NCBI GenBank assembly: GCA_009731375.1
Contig: BJOX01000298.1
Span: forward strand, 504,011 to 568,010
From: Paulinella micropora
Taxonomy: Eukaryota; Cercozoa; Imbricatea; Euglyphida
Reading direction: 5' to 3'
DNA length: 64,000 nucleotides
Made by a program: the position numbers and the translations under genes. Shown here piece after piece: positions 50,259 through 61,692 of the stretch. The notes beneath the pieces were generated by a model. It was not told the origin of the DNA. It worked only from the letters and a program-made list of their open reading frames with translations, and made no database searches. Numbering within the stretch: position 1 is the first letter of the stretch; the number at the start of each line of letters is the position of its first letter.

Positions 50259-50978
50259 ATGTCAGAGTGGATTGTATTTGTAAAGGCTTACTCCGCTAAA
50301 CATGGTATAAGCTACGGGGAAGCATTGAAAAAGGCGAGCAAAGAATACAAACGACAGAGCTCAGCCAAAGGCGGAGCCGTCGCACGTGTGCGACTAAAAG
50401 GCGGAAATGCTAGTTTATCAGAGGATGTCTATTTGTCTTCGTCTGAACGAAAAGGGGTTGACGGATGGAAGCCAGTCGCTAGCAAAGAGAAATCAACGGT
50501 GTATGAAAAAGATGGTAAGGTGATTGTAGCATTCAGAGGAAGTGCGGATAAGAGGGATTTGCTGACTGACGTCGCTTTAGTAAAGGGAGTATTGAAAAGA
50601 ACTCCGAGATATAAGCAGAAGTTGGTTAACGAAGTCATAAAGAAATATGGTAAAGAAAATGTAGAGCTGACGGGACATTCACTAGGTGGCACAATAGCAA
50701 AAGACTTAAGCCGACAAACGGGGGTGAAGGCGACTACATACAATAAAGGCAGTAGCACGAGAGACCTCATTGAAGGAGTAATTGACTGAGTAGCTGTTAG
50801 AGTAAACCCGAAAGGGAAGAGGGCGAAGACTGCGAAGCTAACCACGAACTACCGAACTAAGTACGACCCTGTGTCGTTGTTAGGAGTGACTGCTGTAAAT
50901 ACTAAGTTAGTTAAACCGACAAAAGGAATACATACAATTAGAAGTTTCAAAGGTAAAGGCAAAAAAATATATCTATAA
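50259..50978 (+). pseudogene. Lipase (class 3-like alpha/beta hydrolase), nonsense-truncated
   Basis: N-terminus basic with HGISYGEALKKASKEYKR, then VIVAFRGSADKRD and the nucleophile elbow TGHSLGGTIAKDL. The frame stops at TGA 50787-50789; reading on to TAA 50976 gives YDPVSLLGV and KGIHTIRSF, which probably hold the catalytic Asp and His. The truncated product would therefore lack two of three catalytic residues. No lipase is present in element 1. In viruses such enzymes may act on host membranes during entry or exit; that role is not shown here. Confidence 0.7.
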
Positions 50979-50998
50979 AGTTTTTATTGCTTTTTCGT

Positions 50999-53900
50999 TC
51001 AATAACCGAATGGCCTAGTTTCAATCGCATTGTCTACAATACCTATAATATTTCTTTTAGTGTAAGTAAAGCTGAATATTTTTTCTAAGTATTCGCTCGT
51101 TATTTTTTTCTGTTGTTTGTCTCTTGTTATCTTGCTGTTCTCTACAATAACAACTTTACCAGATTTTTCAATTCGTTTAGCAATCAATTTTTCTTCCTGA
51201 GTTTTAAGCAACTCTAACAATTCATTCTTGCCGTTCTCAATAAGGTCTCTGTTTTTGATACCAAGCCCACAACTAATGACACTTAACATATTTGGTAAAT
51301 TTAATGATTTATTGTTTTCATAATTCATACTAAAGCCTTTGACTTTCATACTTGCTTTGCCGTTATCTAAGACATATCCATAACACTTTGGTCCGCCTCC
51401 GATAAATGTCATAATCTTTGCTCCGTGTAGTTCGTCCGTCCATTCGCCTAACAACTTACCCGTTTTCACATCTGTTTCGCCTTCTGTTGTGTATATGACA
51501 CTGTCCGTATCGTGGTATAGAATTCGGTTGCCTAGTTTGTCCATCATCTCATATAATCTAATCCTTGCGTGGCAAGTCGTAAATAAAGCAACTACAATAT
51601 TTGTTTTCACGGGGTCGCTTACCGCATCTTGTTTAAGGTCATAACTCGCTTCTATTATTTTGTCGTTAATAATGTTTATGTTTATGTTATCGACTGACTT
51701 ATCGCTCATTGACTTGTATAAGGTATCTTTGTCTTTTATCATTTTGTTTTGAGTTTTGTTTTGCTTTTCACCAAACTTGCCCCACAGGCTATTCAAGCAC
51801 AACTTAGCAACCGCTCGCCTTCCGGGGTTTTCTTCTATTTTTTTTTGTCCATCTTAATACCCATCTTGACTTCCATGCTGTCAATGTAGTTTCTTTTTTG
51901 TTCCTGTGTAATACATCCATCTGGATATCCGCTTGACTCTTGTTTAACCTTTAAGAAAGTTTTTATGTAATCTTTGAATAGGCTACTGCTCTGCTCCTTC
52001 CAGTGCCATACCTCATATACCTTAATTAGCTTGTAGCCTTTGTCTAAGGCCTTGTAAATTTCAGGAGTTGCCCAAGTGCCTGTTATTGCTCGCTCGTTAT
52101 CGGTGTGCTCACATTCATCCTTTTGTTCGGTCATTCCGCACTTGTCGCATAAGTAATACATTAGTTTTCCTCTATCCGCCTTAGGTAAAACGGGATGGAG
52201 TAATTTTCTGGGCGGTAGCATCTTAACCTTAGACACTCCGAAATATTCTCTGTTTATGATTTTGTTTTTCATATCTTTTCTGTCGTCATCATTGTTCGGT
52301 CTAATGATTTCGTGGTGTCCGCTAGGGTAAAGGTCGTAAAACATAACGGTCGGATACAGAGAGCATATGTCAACGTATTTCGCGTATTCGTTGTCGTGTC
52401 GTGCTTTCCAATACAATTTTAGAGCATCCGTTCTACCTCCAAACATTGCTTCTCGCGGGTTCAGTCCTTCTTGTTCCGTAATTCGTTCATTAGTATCTTC
52501 CGCTAGGCTTTCACTCGTTTTCATTAATCTCCATTCACATTCCCAGATAGTTCCTAGTTTGCTGACTTGTTTGCTTAGTTCTTGCCTTGTATAGTTCGCC
52601 CATCGTCTTGTTCTTCTTAGTATTAATTGTATTACCATTAAAGCACTTTGGACATCCGTGCCAGAGACAGCCGTGAAATTCGTAAGCGGTTTTAGTCTTT
52701 TCATCCCAGCCATCTACGTAAGCGTTTGATTGTCCTAAGTTAAACATCTTTTCGCCACCATTGAAAGCATGTTTGATATCCGTTTGGTCTAACCTGCTTC
52801 TGTAAGCTATCCATTCAACACAAGCCCGAGAGGTAATCCTGTTTTGCTTTTCCGCCTTCAACAAAGCCATTGAATTCTCTGGCATAAACTTAGCCCGATA
52901 CAAAGCCATAACACAACTCGCAATAGTTGTATATTGAAACGGGTCAATACCGAATTCTAGAAACTGCTTTCTAAAATCCATACATCCCCTTCTCAATATG
53001 TCAACATCGCTATGACAGTATTCCGCAATTTCCTATCAAATGTGTTGTTTCTTTGGCTTTCATACCATTCTAAGAATTCCGCTCTTTTCTTATCTTTCAT
53101 CGTGTCGTAGCCGTAGTGCTTCTTATGAGGCATAACACCAACATAATTTTTATTCTTGTCCGTATTGAAGAAGTGAGGGAAGAAGCCCTTTTTAAGTTCN
53201 NNNNNNNNNCGTATTGAAGAAGTGAGGGAAGAAGCCTTTTTTAAGTTCGTTCAATCCGAATGTCTTAGGAAAGTCTGACAACGGCATCGTGAGGAAACTC
53301 AAACTATCAATGAAGCGGTATTTCTTCAAAGTCATCATCATTATCTTACCACCCTGATATATGACGAATGGAGCCTGTCCGTTATCTACCAACCATTTAA
53401 GAATAAACTGACAATCATATCCGCGACTGTTATGAGCAATGAATGTAAAGCCGTTGTGCTTAGGTTCAAAAGCCCACTTACAGAAATCACGAATGGTCTT
53501 ATGTATGACGGGTGGTTCCTTAGCATCGTAATACTGACTTTCCGAATGATTAACAATGTGCTCCCCAGTATCCTGTGTCGCTTCAAAGTCAAAGAATATG
53601 TATTTCTCTGAAAAAGGTAATATGTCTTTCTTCACGATTTCACATTGGTGTTCAAGTGGTTTCAGTTCCTTACAATTACGGCATTTCGCATAACCGCATT
53701 TGTGTTCGTCTTTCTTCCTGTAATTAAGTCCGCACGAAAGACATTTCGCTTTGATATCGCAGTTCGTCTTCTTGTGGTTATTGAAACAGATCGTATTTGG
53801 AAACTTTCTATTACACGAATAGCAATCAGTCCAATTGCTTTTATCGTTAATACCCTTATAGTCTTTGGTTTCGCAGATATTACATTTAGATTCGCAGGCG

Positions 53901-55058
53901 TGCCTTTCCATATAACCCCTTAAACATAACTCACAGAAATTCTTTTTACTTACCATAGACTTCATATTGGTTATGGCATCGTAGTGGTTCTCTGTCTTAA
54001 GTATGTAAAGGTTCGTAAGTCGCTCGCCCTTTTCATTAAGCAGGTCCGTCTTATAAACAATCTTGTCAGGAAATTCAACGATAACCAGATTGTATTTAAT
54101 GTAGCTAGCAAAAGTTTTAATTTCAGGAATACCGCACACATCCTGAATGACTTTCGCATCTTCGTGCAACTTAATTGCCATCTCCTCCTGTATCTTTCGG
54201 CCCATCCTTATTACTTTGAATTTTTCGTGTTTTTCTTTTTTTGCTTTTACTACAACAATGCTCTTGCTAAGCATATGTTGNNNNNNNNNNTGCTCTTGCT
54301 AAGCATATGTTGTCTGTATTATTAATTTGGATTACCCCTTTCTTTTTATATACATCCAACTTGTTAATTACCTGAAGCCTAGTCCCTCCCGTCGGCATTT
54401 CAACAGATTTCAAAACGAACCTAAACTTATCCATATTAGATCCCTTTTCATCTGTATAAAGGCTTTCATTGCTTTGAAATAATGCTGACAATCTTTCCAA
54501 AACATCTCTGACAGAAATCTGATTAATAGTCTTCAAACCCGTAGATACAGCTCCATAGTAATCTACAAACTTGATACTCACACTAACCATACTATTTTGC
54601 ATCTGTCTTTTGATAAAGTCGTTCAGTATTATCTCAATAAACTGTAGAATATCATTCATGCTGAAAGAAGTGAAGTTTCCAGTAAGTTTAACCCAATACT
54701 GGCTTTCATTAACACCCAGCACGTGCTTCTTTCTATCAACGTGTTTGATTTCGTAGTTCGCATACTGCATCAGGTCTTTCACCTTTTCTTTTCTTTCTCT
54801 CACTTTCGCTTCAAACTGCGGTTGTTCATCTACCTGTAAGGGTGGTGCTTCTGGCATAGCGTGAAAGTAAACAGCACCTCTTACTCGGTTCAAGTAATTC
54901 TGGGCCGTTGTTGTATCCACCTTATACTTTCTTTTATACCCCTCAGGTATTATGTAAAGCACATCTTGACCCCTGACCCTTTTGATTTCATAATTAATTT
55001 TTTGTTCCCTAAATCTGTCCAACCTATACTGTATACCGTTGTAAGTGTGTGTTTCCAT
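50999..55058 (-). pseudogene. B-family DNA polymerase, Polinton type, several frameshifts and two gaps
   Basis: Reading from 55058 downwards: N-terminal domain ending NNTDNICLARA, Cys-rich region (CELCLRGYMERHACESKC), Exo I FFDFEAT, Exo II AHNSRGYDCQFILKW, Exo III YCHSDVDIL, the segment YEFHGCLWHGCPKCF typical of Polinton polymerases, Pol A DICSLYPTVM, Pol B NSLWGKFGE, Pol C YHDTDS. Frameshifts near 53028, 52620 and 51820. N gaps at 53200-53209 and 54281-54290 each have the same bases on both sides and look like unmerged overlaps. Different type from the element 1 polymerase. Confidence 0.85.
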
Positions 55059-55145
55059 CTTATATATTGGTTAACAATTTTTTTTTGGAAATTAAATAAT
55101 TATCTCAATTGTCTGCCCCCCGCCGTGGTCCGCCGTGTGCTCCCC

Positions 55146-55170
55146 GTGTCTATATATACGGGGGACCCTG
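55146..55170 (-). promoter_or_regulatory. TATA-like hairpin upstream of the element 2 polymerase
   Basis: CCCCGTGTCTATATATACGGGG: GC arms around TATATATA, about 90 bp before the polymerase start on the minus strand. Probable promoter. GC-rich GGCGGGGCGGGCGG-type sequence follows at 55188-55233. Confidence 0.4.
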
Positions 55171-55173
55171 TGT

Positions 55174-55503
55174 TTAGATGGAAATTAGGGCGGGGCGGGC
55201 GGTGCTGGCGGGGCGGGTGGAGCTGGCGGGCCGAAAAAAAATATTGTTATCATTATATTGAAATGAGTCCGCAATGACAGTTATGGTCGCGGTAATGACA
55301 GAAATTACACCAGTCATCGCTGTCTCGTCTTTATTAATATTTTGTATCATTCTTTCCCATTCTTCTTTTTTCTTCTTTTCTTCTTCTTGTTTTTCAAGAA
55401 ATCTTTTATGTTTTTTTGAGCTGAAATGAATTCGCTTTCGGTGTTCAGCTATATCAACTTCAGAACCACAATCACATTTGTATAGTCGTTTGTTTTCTGT
55501 CAT
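55174..55503 (-). CDS. Small zinc-finger-like protein (CxCG...H..S.KH)
   Basis: Start chosen at ATG 55503 (MTENKRLYKCDCGSEV); an in-frame ATG at 55533 is also possible. CDCG followed by HFSSKKH gives one Cys2-His2-like finger, then a coiled KQEEEKKKKEEWERM. The C-terminal segment is hydrophobic (MTGVISVITATITVIA) and Pro/Ala-rich at the end. It overlaps the next gene upstream. Probably a small nucleic-acid-binding protein. Confidence 0.5.
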   Translation of the reverse strand: MTENKRLYKCDCGSEVDIAEHRKRIHFSSKKHKRFLEKQEEEKKKKEEWERMIQNINKDETAMTGVISVITATITVIADSFQYNDNNIFFRPASSTRPASTARPALISI

Positions 55504-55972
55504 CGTGTGTCTCTTGTTTGTTCCCCTGTGCATCCTTATATATTACCCCTTCGTTTTGTTTAGAAGAAATTTTTTCTGTATCGACCACATCGATAGATGT
55601 ATGCGTGCTTGATTTCATATGTCTTGCTTTGCTACTCCTATTTATTTCAACTCCGCATTCACACTTAAATGTTTTCTTCTTCCAATTCCTTTTCTTTTCT
55701 TTTTTGATTTCTTTTGTTTCCTTATCATAATTAACTTTCCATTCATCATACTCTGGTTTTACTTTTTCTTCGTGGTATTTCTTTGCTTCTTCCATTGCTT
55801 GTTCTTGTGTTCTTCGTTTTCCAATACTAAAACTCTTAAACATCGTTTTACCTCCTTCTCTCCATTGAACTTTTACCATCGGCCTCTTTTCATTATTCTT
55901 TATCATAATACATCCTTTTGAAATGGTAAACCTACGACTTGTCGCAGTTTTTTGTGTGTCTTCGTTTGTCAT
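55472..55972 (-). CDS. AP2-like plus zinc-finger protein, 166 residues
   Basis: Residues 14-70 (VKVQWREGGKTMFKSFSIGK, RRTQEQAMEEAKKYHEEKV) resemble an AP2-type DNA-binding domain. Residues about 103-125 carry CECGVEINRSSKARHMKSS, the same finger type as the neighbouring gene. The two domains together suggest a sequence-specific DNA-binding protein, perhaps a transcription regulator. First gene inside the right TIR. A second, truncated copy at 57743-58138 belongs to the duplicated block and is probably an assembly artefact. Confidence 0.55.
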   Translation of the reverse strand: MTNEDTQKTATSRRFTISKGCIMIKNNEKRPMVKVQWREGGKTMFKSFSIGKRRTQEQAMEEAKKYHEEKVKPEYDEWKVNYDKETKEIKKEKKRNWKKKTFKCECGVEINRSSKARHMKSSTHTSIDVVDTEKISSKQNEGVIYKDAQGNKQETHDDRKQTTIQM

Positions 55973-56025
55973 CCTGTATGTGTCTATATTTTTATGACTT
56001 TAATTTAAAATACGAACTTACCTTT

Positions 56026-56122
56026 CGTTGCCATTTTGTCCCGGCGGGCCGGCCGGTGTGTGTCTCTGTGTGGCGGGTGGTATGTATTGAAAAAGTGTGC
56101 CGAAGTGGCGCCCTATACTACT
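56026..56122 (-). repeat. Right terminal inverted repeat of element 2
   Basis: Reverse complement of 35569-35665 with two mismatches. Repeated at 58192-58288 within the duplicated block. Confidence 0.9.
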
Positions 56123-56128
56123 TCCCAG
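56123..56128. repeat. Target-site duplication TCCCAG, right copy (element 2)
   Basis: Five of six bases equal to 35563-35568. Confidence 0.6.
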
Positions 56129-57770
56129 AACGTCTTCAAGTACTTAATATTGTAAATGAGTCACTTAAGGTACACGCCCACACCGTGACCCCTTGAGCGA
56201 AGGTGCCTTGTCTGCGATCCGTTGCCATGCCATAGGAAACTTCACGCACCAAGCCTCACAACTGTGACCCAATGGACAATGCAAGGCCTCGGACCGCAAC
56301 TTTCAACAGACCTTCTCGTAGTGTACAGGCAACTTGACTTGACAGGGGCGTCCCCGGGGGCCTCTTACCGGTCGTAGACTCAGTCACAGAAAGAAGAACT
56401 GATTTAACAACAATGCGAACACTTGAATTCCCGCCAGTTCAACTACAGAAGTCAAAAAGATGAATTAATACAGTCAAGAAATTGACTTACGAAACGTACT
56501 GATATGGATAAAAAATTCTCCTGTAATGGCACTTGTAAAAAGCTAGTGCCACTAGTACCAGAACAAGTATTAAAAAGGTCTGCATCATGTTAACGGCGAC
56601 TAGTAATAATAACAGCATACGGTAACAACTATTATACTACGAATGCATAATCGATTATTAGGTATAAACCGGTCACACACGGAACCCTACCTTTCACTTG
56701 CGGTTTGCCGGGCAGTGCTAAGCAACGCTACGGCGATTACATGCTAAGGCATGGTCCTGAGCGCCTGCTGAGTCCTCAACCGGGATTAGTGGAGCCCGGG
56801 GAAGTGGAGGCAGGGGCTGAGGGGGACATGGAAGGACATATGATGGCTCATGGGGGCGGCTTGTCTACGACTGGGTCGCCTGGGGCTTTAAAAGCCAGGT
56901 TGCTCACAGCCATTTTAATCCGAATGCATAAACGCAGAACTGAACTGCAAGAGAGCTAACTAATCTAAGTGCGTGACTAAACAGTAACTGATACTCAATG
57001 ATATGGTCCGGTGCACAATGGTGAAAACGTAACGTGCACAATTGACTTGAATTATCCATTACTGTTACTGCAAATTATGACTTAGTAAAATATTACTGCG
57101 CATAGAAGTTAATCATAATTACGACTTAAATAGTAACTTAAAGTATAATGTCCAACGCTCCCCCTTAATTCAATGTCAATGGTGCTGTTGGATAAATTCA
57201 CAACAATATCATTCGTATTAGTCAGACTGAGTGAGCTGTACGTCCTGTAAATACTACCACAACGCGATGCAAAACGTAGAAAGTCGTAAATCGTAGTGAC
57301 CATATGAATCACCAATTCCTTGCTGGAAAGCATCTCGATCAAGTAGATCGATTAAACTGATGTAAAAGGCTCGTACGATTACGACGTAGCATGAACTTAC
57401 AAATGAGATTAATGATTACGACTACCCAAATAATAGCAATCCTGTAAGGCTGCTCCTTCGCGTGTATATTACGATTAAAACTGATTACTATGATCAACCC
57501 ACAATTAACGTCGATAATTGTAGAATGCCCATTCGCGATCGACAATCGAGCTGAATGTCTCGTCCTCCTTTTCCCTTCCGCTCTTGTCGCGTTGACCGAT
57601 GGTGACTTGAGGTCACGCACTTCAACTACGCTCGAATTCAAATCGACGGAATCAATCGTGTCCTCCCAAATGGACACCTATATAGAGACATCGCCTGCAA
57701 AGGAAAGACTCACACTCACACAAAAGAACATCATGAGTGAACTCAGCGGAAATTTGCGGANNNNNNNNNN

Positions 57771-59926
57771 GTGCTTGATTTCATATGTCTTGCTTTGCTA
57801 CTCCTATTTATTTCAACTCCGCATTCACACTTAAATGTTTTCTTCTTCCAATTCCTTTTCTTTTCTTTTTTGATTTCTTTTGTTTCCTTATCATAATTAA
57901 CTTTCCATTCATCATACTCTGGTTTTACTTTTTCTTCGTGGTATTTCTTTGCTTCTTCCATTGCTTGTTCTTGTGTTCTTCGTTTTCCAATACTAAAACT
58001 CTTAAACATCGTTTTACCTCCTTCTCTCCATTGAACTTTTACCATCGGCCTCTTTTCATTATTCTTTATCATAATACATCCTTTTGAAATGGTAAACCTA
58101 CGACTTGTCGCAGTTTTTTGTGTGTCTTCGTTTGTCATCCTGTATGTGTCTATATTTTTATGACTTTAATTTAAAATACGAACTTACCTTTCGTTGCCAT
58201 TTTGTCCCGGCGGGCCGGCCGGTGTGTGTCTCTGTGTGGCGGGTGGTATGTATTGAAAAAGTGTGCCGAAGTGGCGCCCTATACTACTTCCCAGAACGTC
58301 TTCAAGTACTTAATATTGTAAATGAGTCACTTAAGGTACACGCCCACACCGTGACCCCTTGAGCGAAGGTGCCTTGTCTGCGATCCGTTGCCATGCCATA
58401 GGAAACTTCACGCACCAAGCCTCACAACTGTGACCCAATGGACAATGCAAGGCCTCGGACCGCAACTTTCAACAGACCTTCTCGTAGTGTACAGGCAACT
58501 TGACTTGACAGGGGCGTCCCCGGGGGCCTCTTACCGGTCGTAGACTCAGTCACAGAAAGAAGAACTGATTTAACAACAATGCGAACACTTGAATTCCCGC
58601 CAGTTCAACTACAGAAGTCAAAAAGATGAATTAATACAGTCAAGAAATTGACTTACGAAACGTACTGATATGGATAAAAAATTCTCCTGTAATGGCACTT
58701 GTAAAAAGCTAGTGCCACTAGTACCAGAACAAGTATTAAAAAGGTCTGCATCATGTTAACGGCGACTAGTAATAATAACAGCATACGGTAACAACTATTA
58801 TACTACGAATGCATAATCGATTATTAGGTATAAACCGGTCACACACGGAACCCTACCTTTCACTTGCGGTTTGCCGGGCAGTGCTAAGCAACGCTACGGC
58901 GATTACATGCTAAGGCATGGTCCTGAGCGCCTGCTGAGTCCTCAACCGGGATTAGTGGAGCCCGGGGAAGTGGAGGCAGGGGCTGAGGGGGACATGGAAG
59001 GACATATGATGGCTCATGGGGGCGGCTTGTCTACGACTGGGTCGCCTGGGGCTTTAAAAGCCAGGTTGCTCACAGCCATTTTAATCCGAATGCATAAACG
59101 CAGAACTGAACTGCAAGAGAGCTAACTAATCTAAGTGCGTGACTAAACAGTAACTGATACTCAATGATATGGTCCGGTGCACAATGGTGAAAACGTAACG
59201 TGCACAATTGACTTGAATTATCCATTACTGTTACTGCAAATTATGACTTAGTAAAATATTACTGCGCATAGAAGTTAATCATAATTACGACTTAAATAGT
59301 AACTTAAAGTATAATGTCCAACGCTCCCCCTTAATTCAATGTCAATGGTGCTGTTGGATAAATTCACAACAATATCATTCGTATTAGTCAGACTGAGTGA
59401 GCTGTACGTCCTGTAAATACTACCACAACGCGATGCAAAACGTAGAAAGTCGTAAATCGTAGTGACCATATGAATCACCAATTCCTTGCTGGAAAGCATC
59501 TCGATCAAGTAGATCGATTAAACTGATGTAAAAGGCTCGTACGATTACGACGTAGCATGAACTTACAAATGAGATTAATGATTACGACTACCCAAATAAT
59601 AGCAATCCTGTAAGGCTGCTCCTTCGCGTGTATATTACGATTAAAACTGATTACTATGATCAACCCACAATTAACGTCGATAATTGTAGAATGCCCATTC
59701 GCGATCGACAATCGAGCTGAATGTCTCGTCCTCCTTTTCCCTTCCGCTCTTGTCGCGTTGACCGATGGTGACTTGAGGTCACGCACTTCAACTACGCTCG
59801 AATTCAAATCGACGGAATCAATCGTGTCCTCCCAAATGGACACCTATATAGAGACATCGCCTGCAAAGGAAAGACTCACACTCACACAAAAGAACATCAT
59901 GAGTGAACTCAGCGGAAATTTGCGGA
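57771..59926. repeat. 2,156-bp block, second copy (probable false duplication)
   Basis: Offset of exactly 2,166 bp from the first copy, beginning inside the AP2/zinc-finger gene and directly after N's. It includes a truncated AP2/zinc-finger frame, a second right TIR and the same flank. Confidence 0.85.
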
Positions 59927-59943
59927 TTTTCCGTAAATAAAAT

Positions 59944-60529
59944 TTATGTTTTAAGTGTGATCATGAACTTACTAACCAAGTACTCAAACTGGTCTTTAGG
60001 TACATGTTTAGTTAACACATCCTCTATCTGCTTCTTAGTTCCTACCTTTACGAACCTTACTTCTTTATCGCGTTGTGCATGATGCATGAAATGTAGTTCA
60101 AGTGGAAGATGTTTAGTGCGTGATCCTGACATCCCTCTCTCTGCTGCTAAAATAGTTTGTGCGTTGTCCTCAAATAATTCTAACGGGCTTTTCTGTGCTA
60201 CTCCTAGTTCTTCCGCTATATGTCTTACTGCTAACCCTTCACTGATACATTCTACTGCTGCGAAGATTTTCGCACGCCGCATCATTCGAGCTCAACGCAA
60301 TCCGTGATTGTCGCTTCGATAACCATGCAACCGGGTCTCCTCCCCATAGAACTATATACCCTGTACGAGACTTTCCTGTCTTTTTGCATACTTTATGCGC
60401 CGCATCAGGCCGTAGAGTAATTCCGGGATATGTTCTAGCCTCTTGCGATGATTTCGGCCCGTGAAATGCAATACCGCGAAATGAATTCACTAAGTACCGA
60501 AAAATTCGTCCCAACATTGCATAAGTCAC
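59944..60529 (-). pseudogene. Copia RNase H
   Basis: KTGKSRTGYIVLWGGDPVAW and SKRQSRIALSSNDAACE match the copia RNase H block (STSGY...W.SK.Q..VALSS..AE). Then, in another frame, LFEDNAQTILAAE, RTKHLPLELHFM and EDVLTKHVPK complete the C-terminal end. One frameshift near 60260 separates the two. Confidence 0.75.
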
Positions 60530-61692
60530 TCCGACGTGACAACAGTCTGCATAACACTAGCTGCGTTTAAAGCTTGGTCTGCATCTGGTCTAGTCATCTT
60601 AGTCAAAAATAGTAACTTTCCAACTAAGCTAGGAATGGAATGCTTCCTAAGTGCACTAGATTCAGACACAGGCTCTGGCTCCTGTTCAGCGCTAGGCGTG
60701 CTTAGCGGGCGTGCGTCTGCATATCCTACGTCTTTCAAGATCTGTTTCTGGTATCTCGTCTGATGTAGCAAAATGCGACCTCCTTCTTGTTTTATTTCTA
60801 TACCCTTAAGCTCTTTGGCTACTCCTAATCGCTTTAGGGGATAGAACTTTTCTAGTTGGCTTGCAAACCTATCATACGCGCGTTCGTTAGGCGCCGAGAA
60901 AATAAAATCATCTACATGAAATATGCCCATGATTGCATCTCTTATGGGCTTGTCTTTCTCAACGAACATGCATAGATCGGCATCTAGCAGTTGAAATCCT
61001 AACTCCTCTAACTTTGGGGCCAAGATCTCATACCAACGTCTGCCTGCTTGTGGGGCACCATACAGAGCTCCATCTATCCTTAATATCATGCCTTCATGAC
61101 CTTCCCTGTCTAAACCATCTGGGGCGTATCCGTACACAGGATCGTTCATTCTAGCATTCAAGTAAGCATTTTTGAAGTCTATACCGTATAGCTTGTGACC
61201 ATGCCAAGCGGCTATCTTAGCTAAGAAAAGTAGTGATTGGTGAGCTACACAAGGTACAAATAGCTGATCTGGGTTATAGCTGAACTCCAGGTTCTAGCAT
61301 ATCTCCTCTCAAAGCTAATCGTGACTTGATAAACTTTCGTCCTTTATCATCAAGCTTGACTTTATGTACCCATGTCAATCTTACTACCTTGACACTCCCT
61401 TCTCTTCCTTGGGGCTTACCCAGGTACAGGTGTTAGACCTAAGAGCCTCTATCTCTTTATTCATGCCTTCTTTCAACTCCTTTGCTGTTAGCCCTTCGTC
61501 GACTATCGCTTTTGGCACACGCAGTGTGAGGTAGAGTAAAACTTCACTACTATCCTCTCCTTGTATGCTTTCCTCGGACGACTCGGCGTGTTCTAGTTCA
61601 CCGGGTGGATGGATTGGGTCTACTTTATATTTCTTGATTTCTCTGTCTAACATCTTTTCAAGTAGACCGTCATCAAATGCTACATCTATCAC
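60526..61692 (-). pseudogene. Copia reverse transcriptase (RVT_2)
   Basis: IDFKNAYLNARMND, ALYGAPQAGRRWYE and the catalytic FHVDDFIF (YVDD equivalent) are visible in 60526-61230. The N-terminal start (MNKEIEALRSNTCTWVSPKE) lies in 61384-61692 with stops between. An acidic linker (ESSEESIQGEDSSE) precedes it. Confidence 0.8.

Larger units (their letters stand above)
35569..56122. mobile_element. Endogenous Polinton-like virus, element 2 (20.6 kb), decayed
   Basis: Bounded by 97-bp inverted repeats starting AGTAGTATAGGG, whose first nine bases equal those of element 1. Opposite orientation: integrase end at the left, polymerase end at the right. The gene order of the capsid block is the same as in element 1 but the genes are broken: integrase, fibre, ATPase, protease, MCP and polymerase all carry stops or frameshifts. 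Intact are the 120-residue-family protein, the membrane protein, the penton, the 420-residue structural protein and the ExoX-like gene. Accessory genes differ from element 1. Confidence 0.92.
55605..57760. repeat. 2,156-bp block, first copy
   Basis: Identical, as far as compared, to 57771-59926, with only a 10-N gap between. It spans the start of the AP2/zinc-finger gene, the right TIR and 1.6 kb of flank. In 56129-57760 no gene was recognised; the flank may be part of a copia LTR since it adjoins the pol 3' end at 59944. Confidence 0.9.

Noticed and set aside
56705-56959. 84-residue frame (and identical copy at 58871)
   Set aside because: No homology, no neighbouring gene context, and it lies in the presumed LTR or flank.
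57743-58138. A second AP2/zinc-finger gene
   Set aside because: It lies in the duplicated 2.2-kb block and is cut by the N gap; most likely the same gene shown twice.
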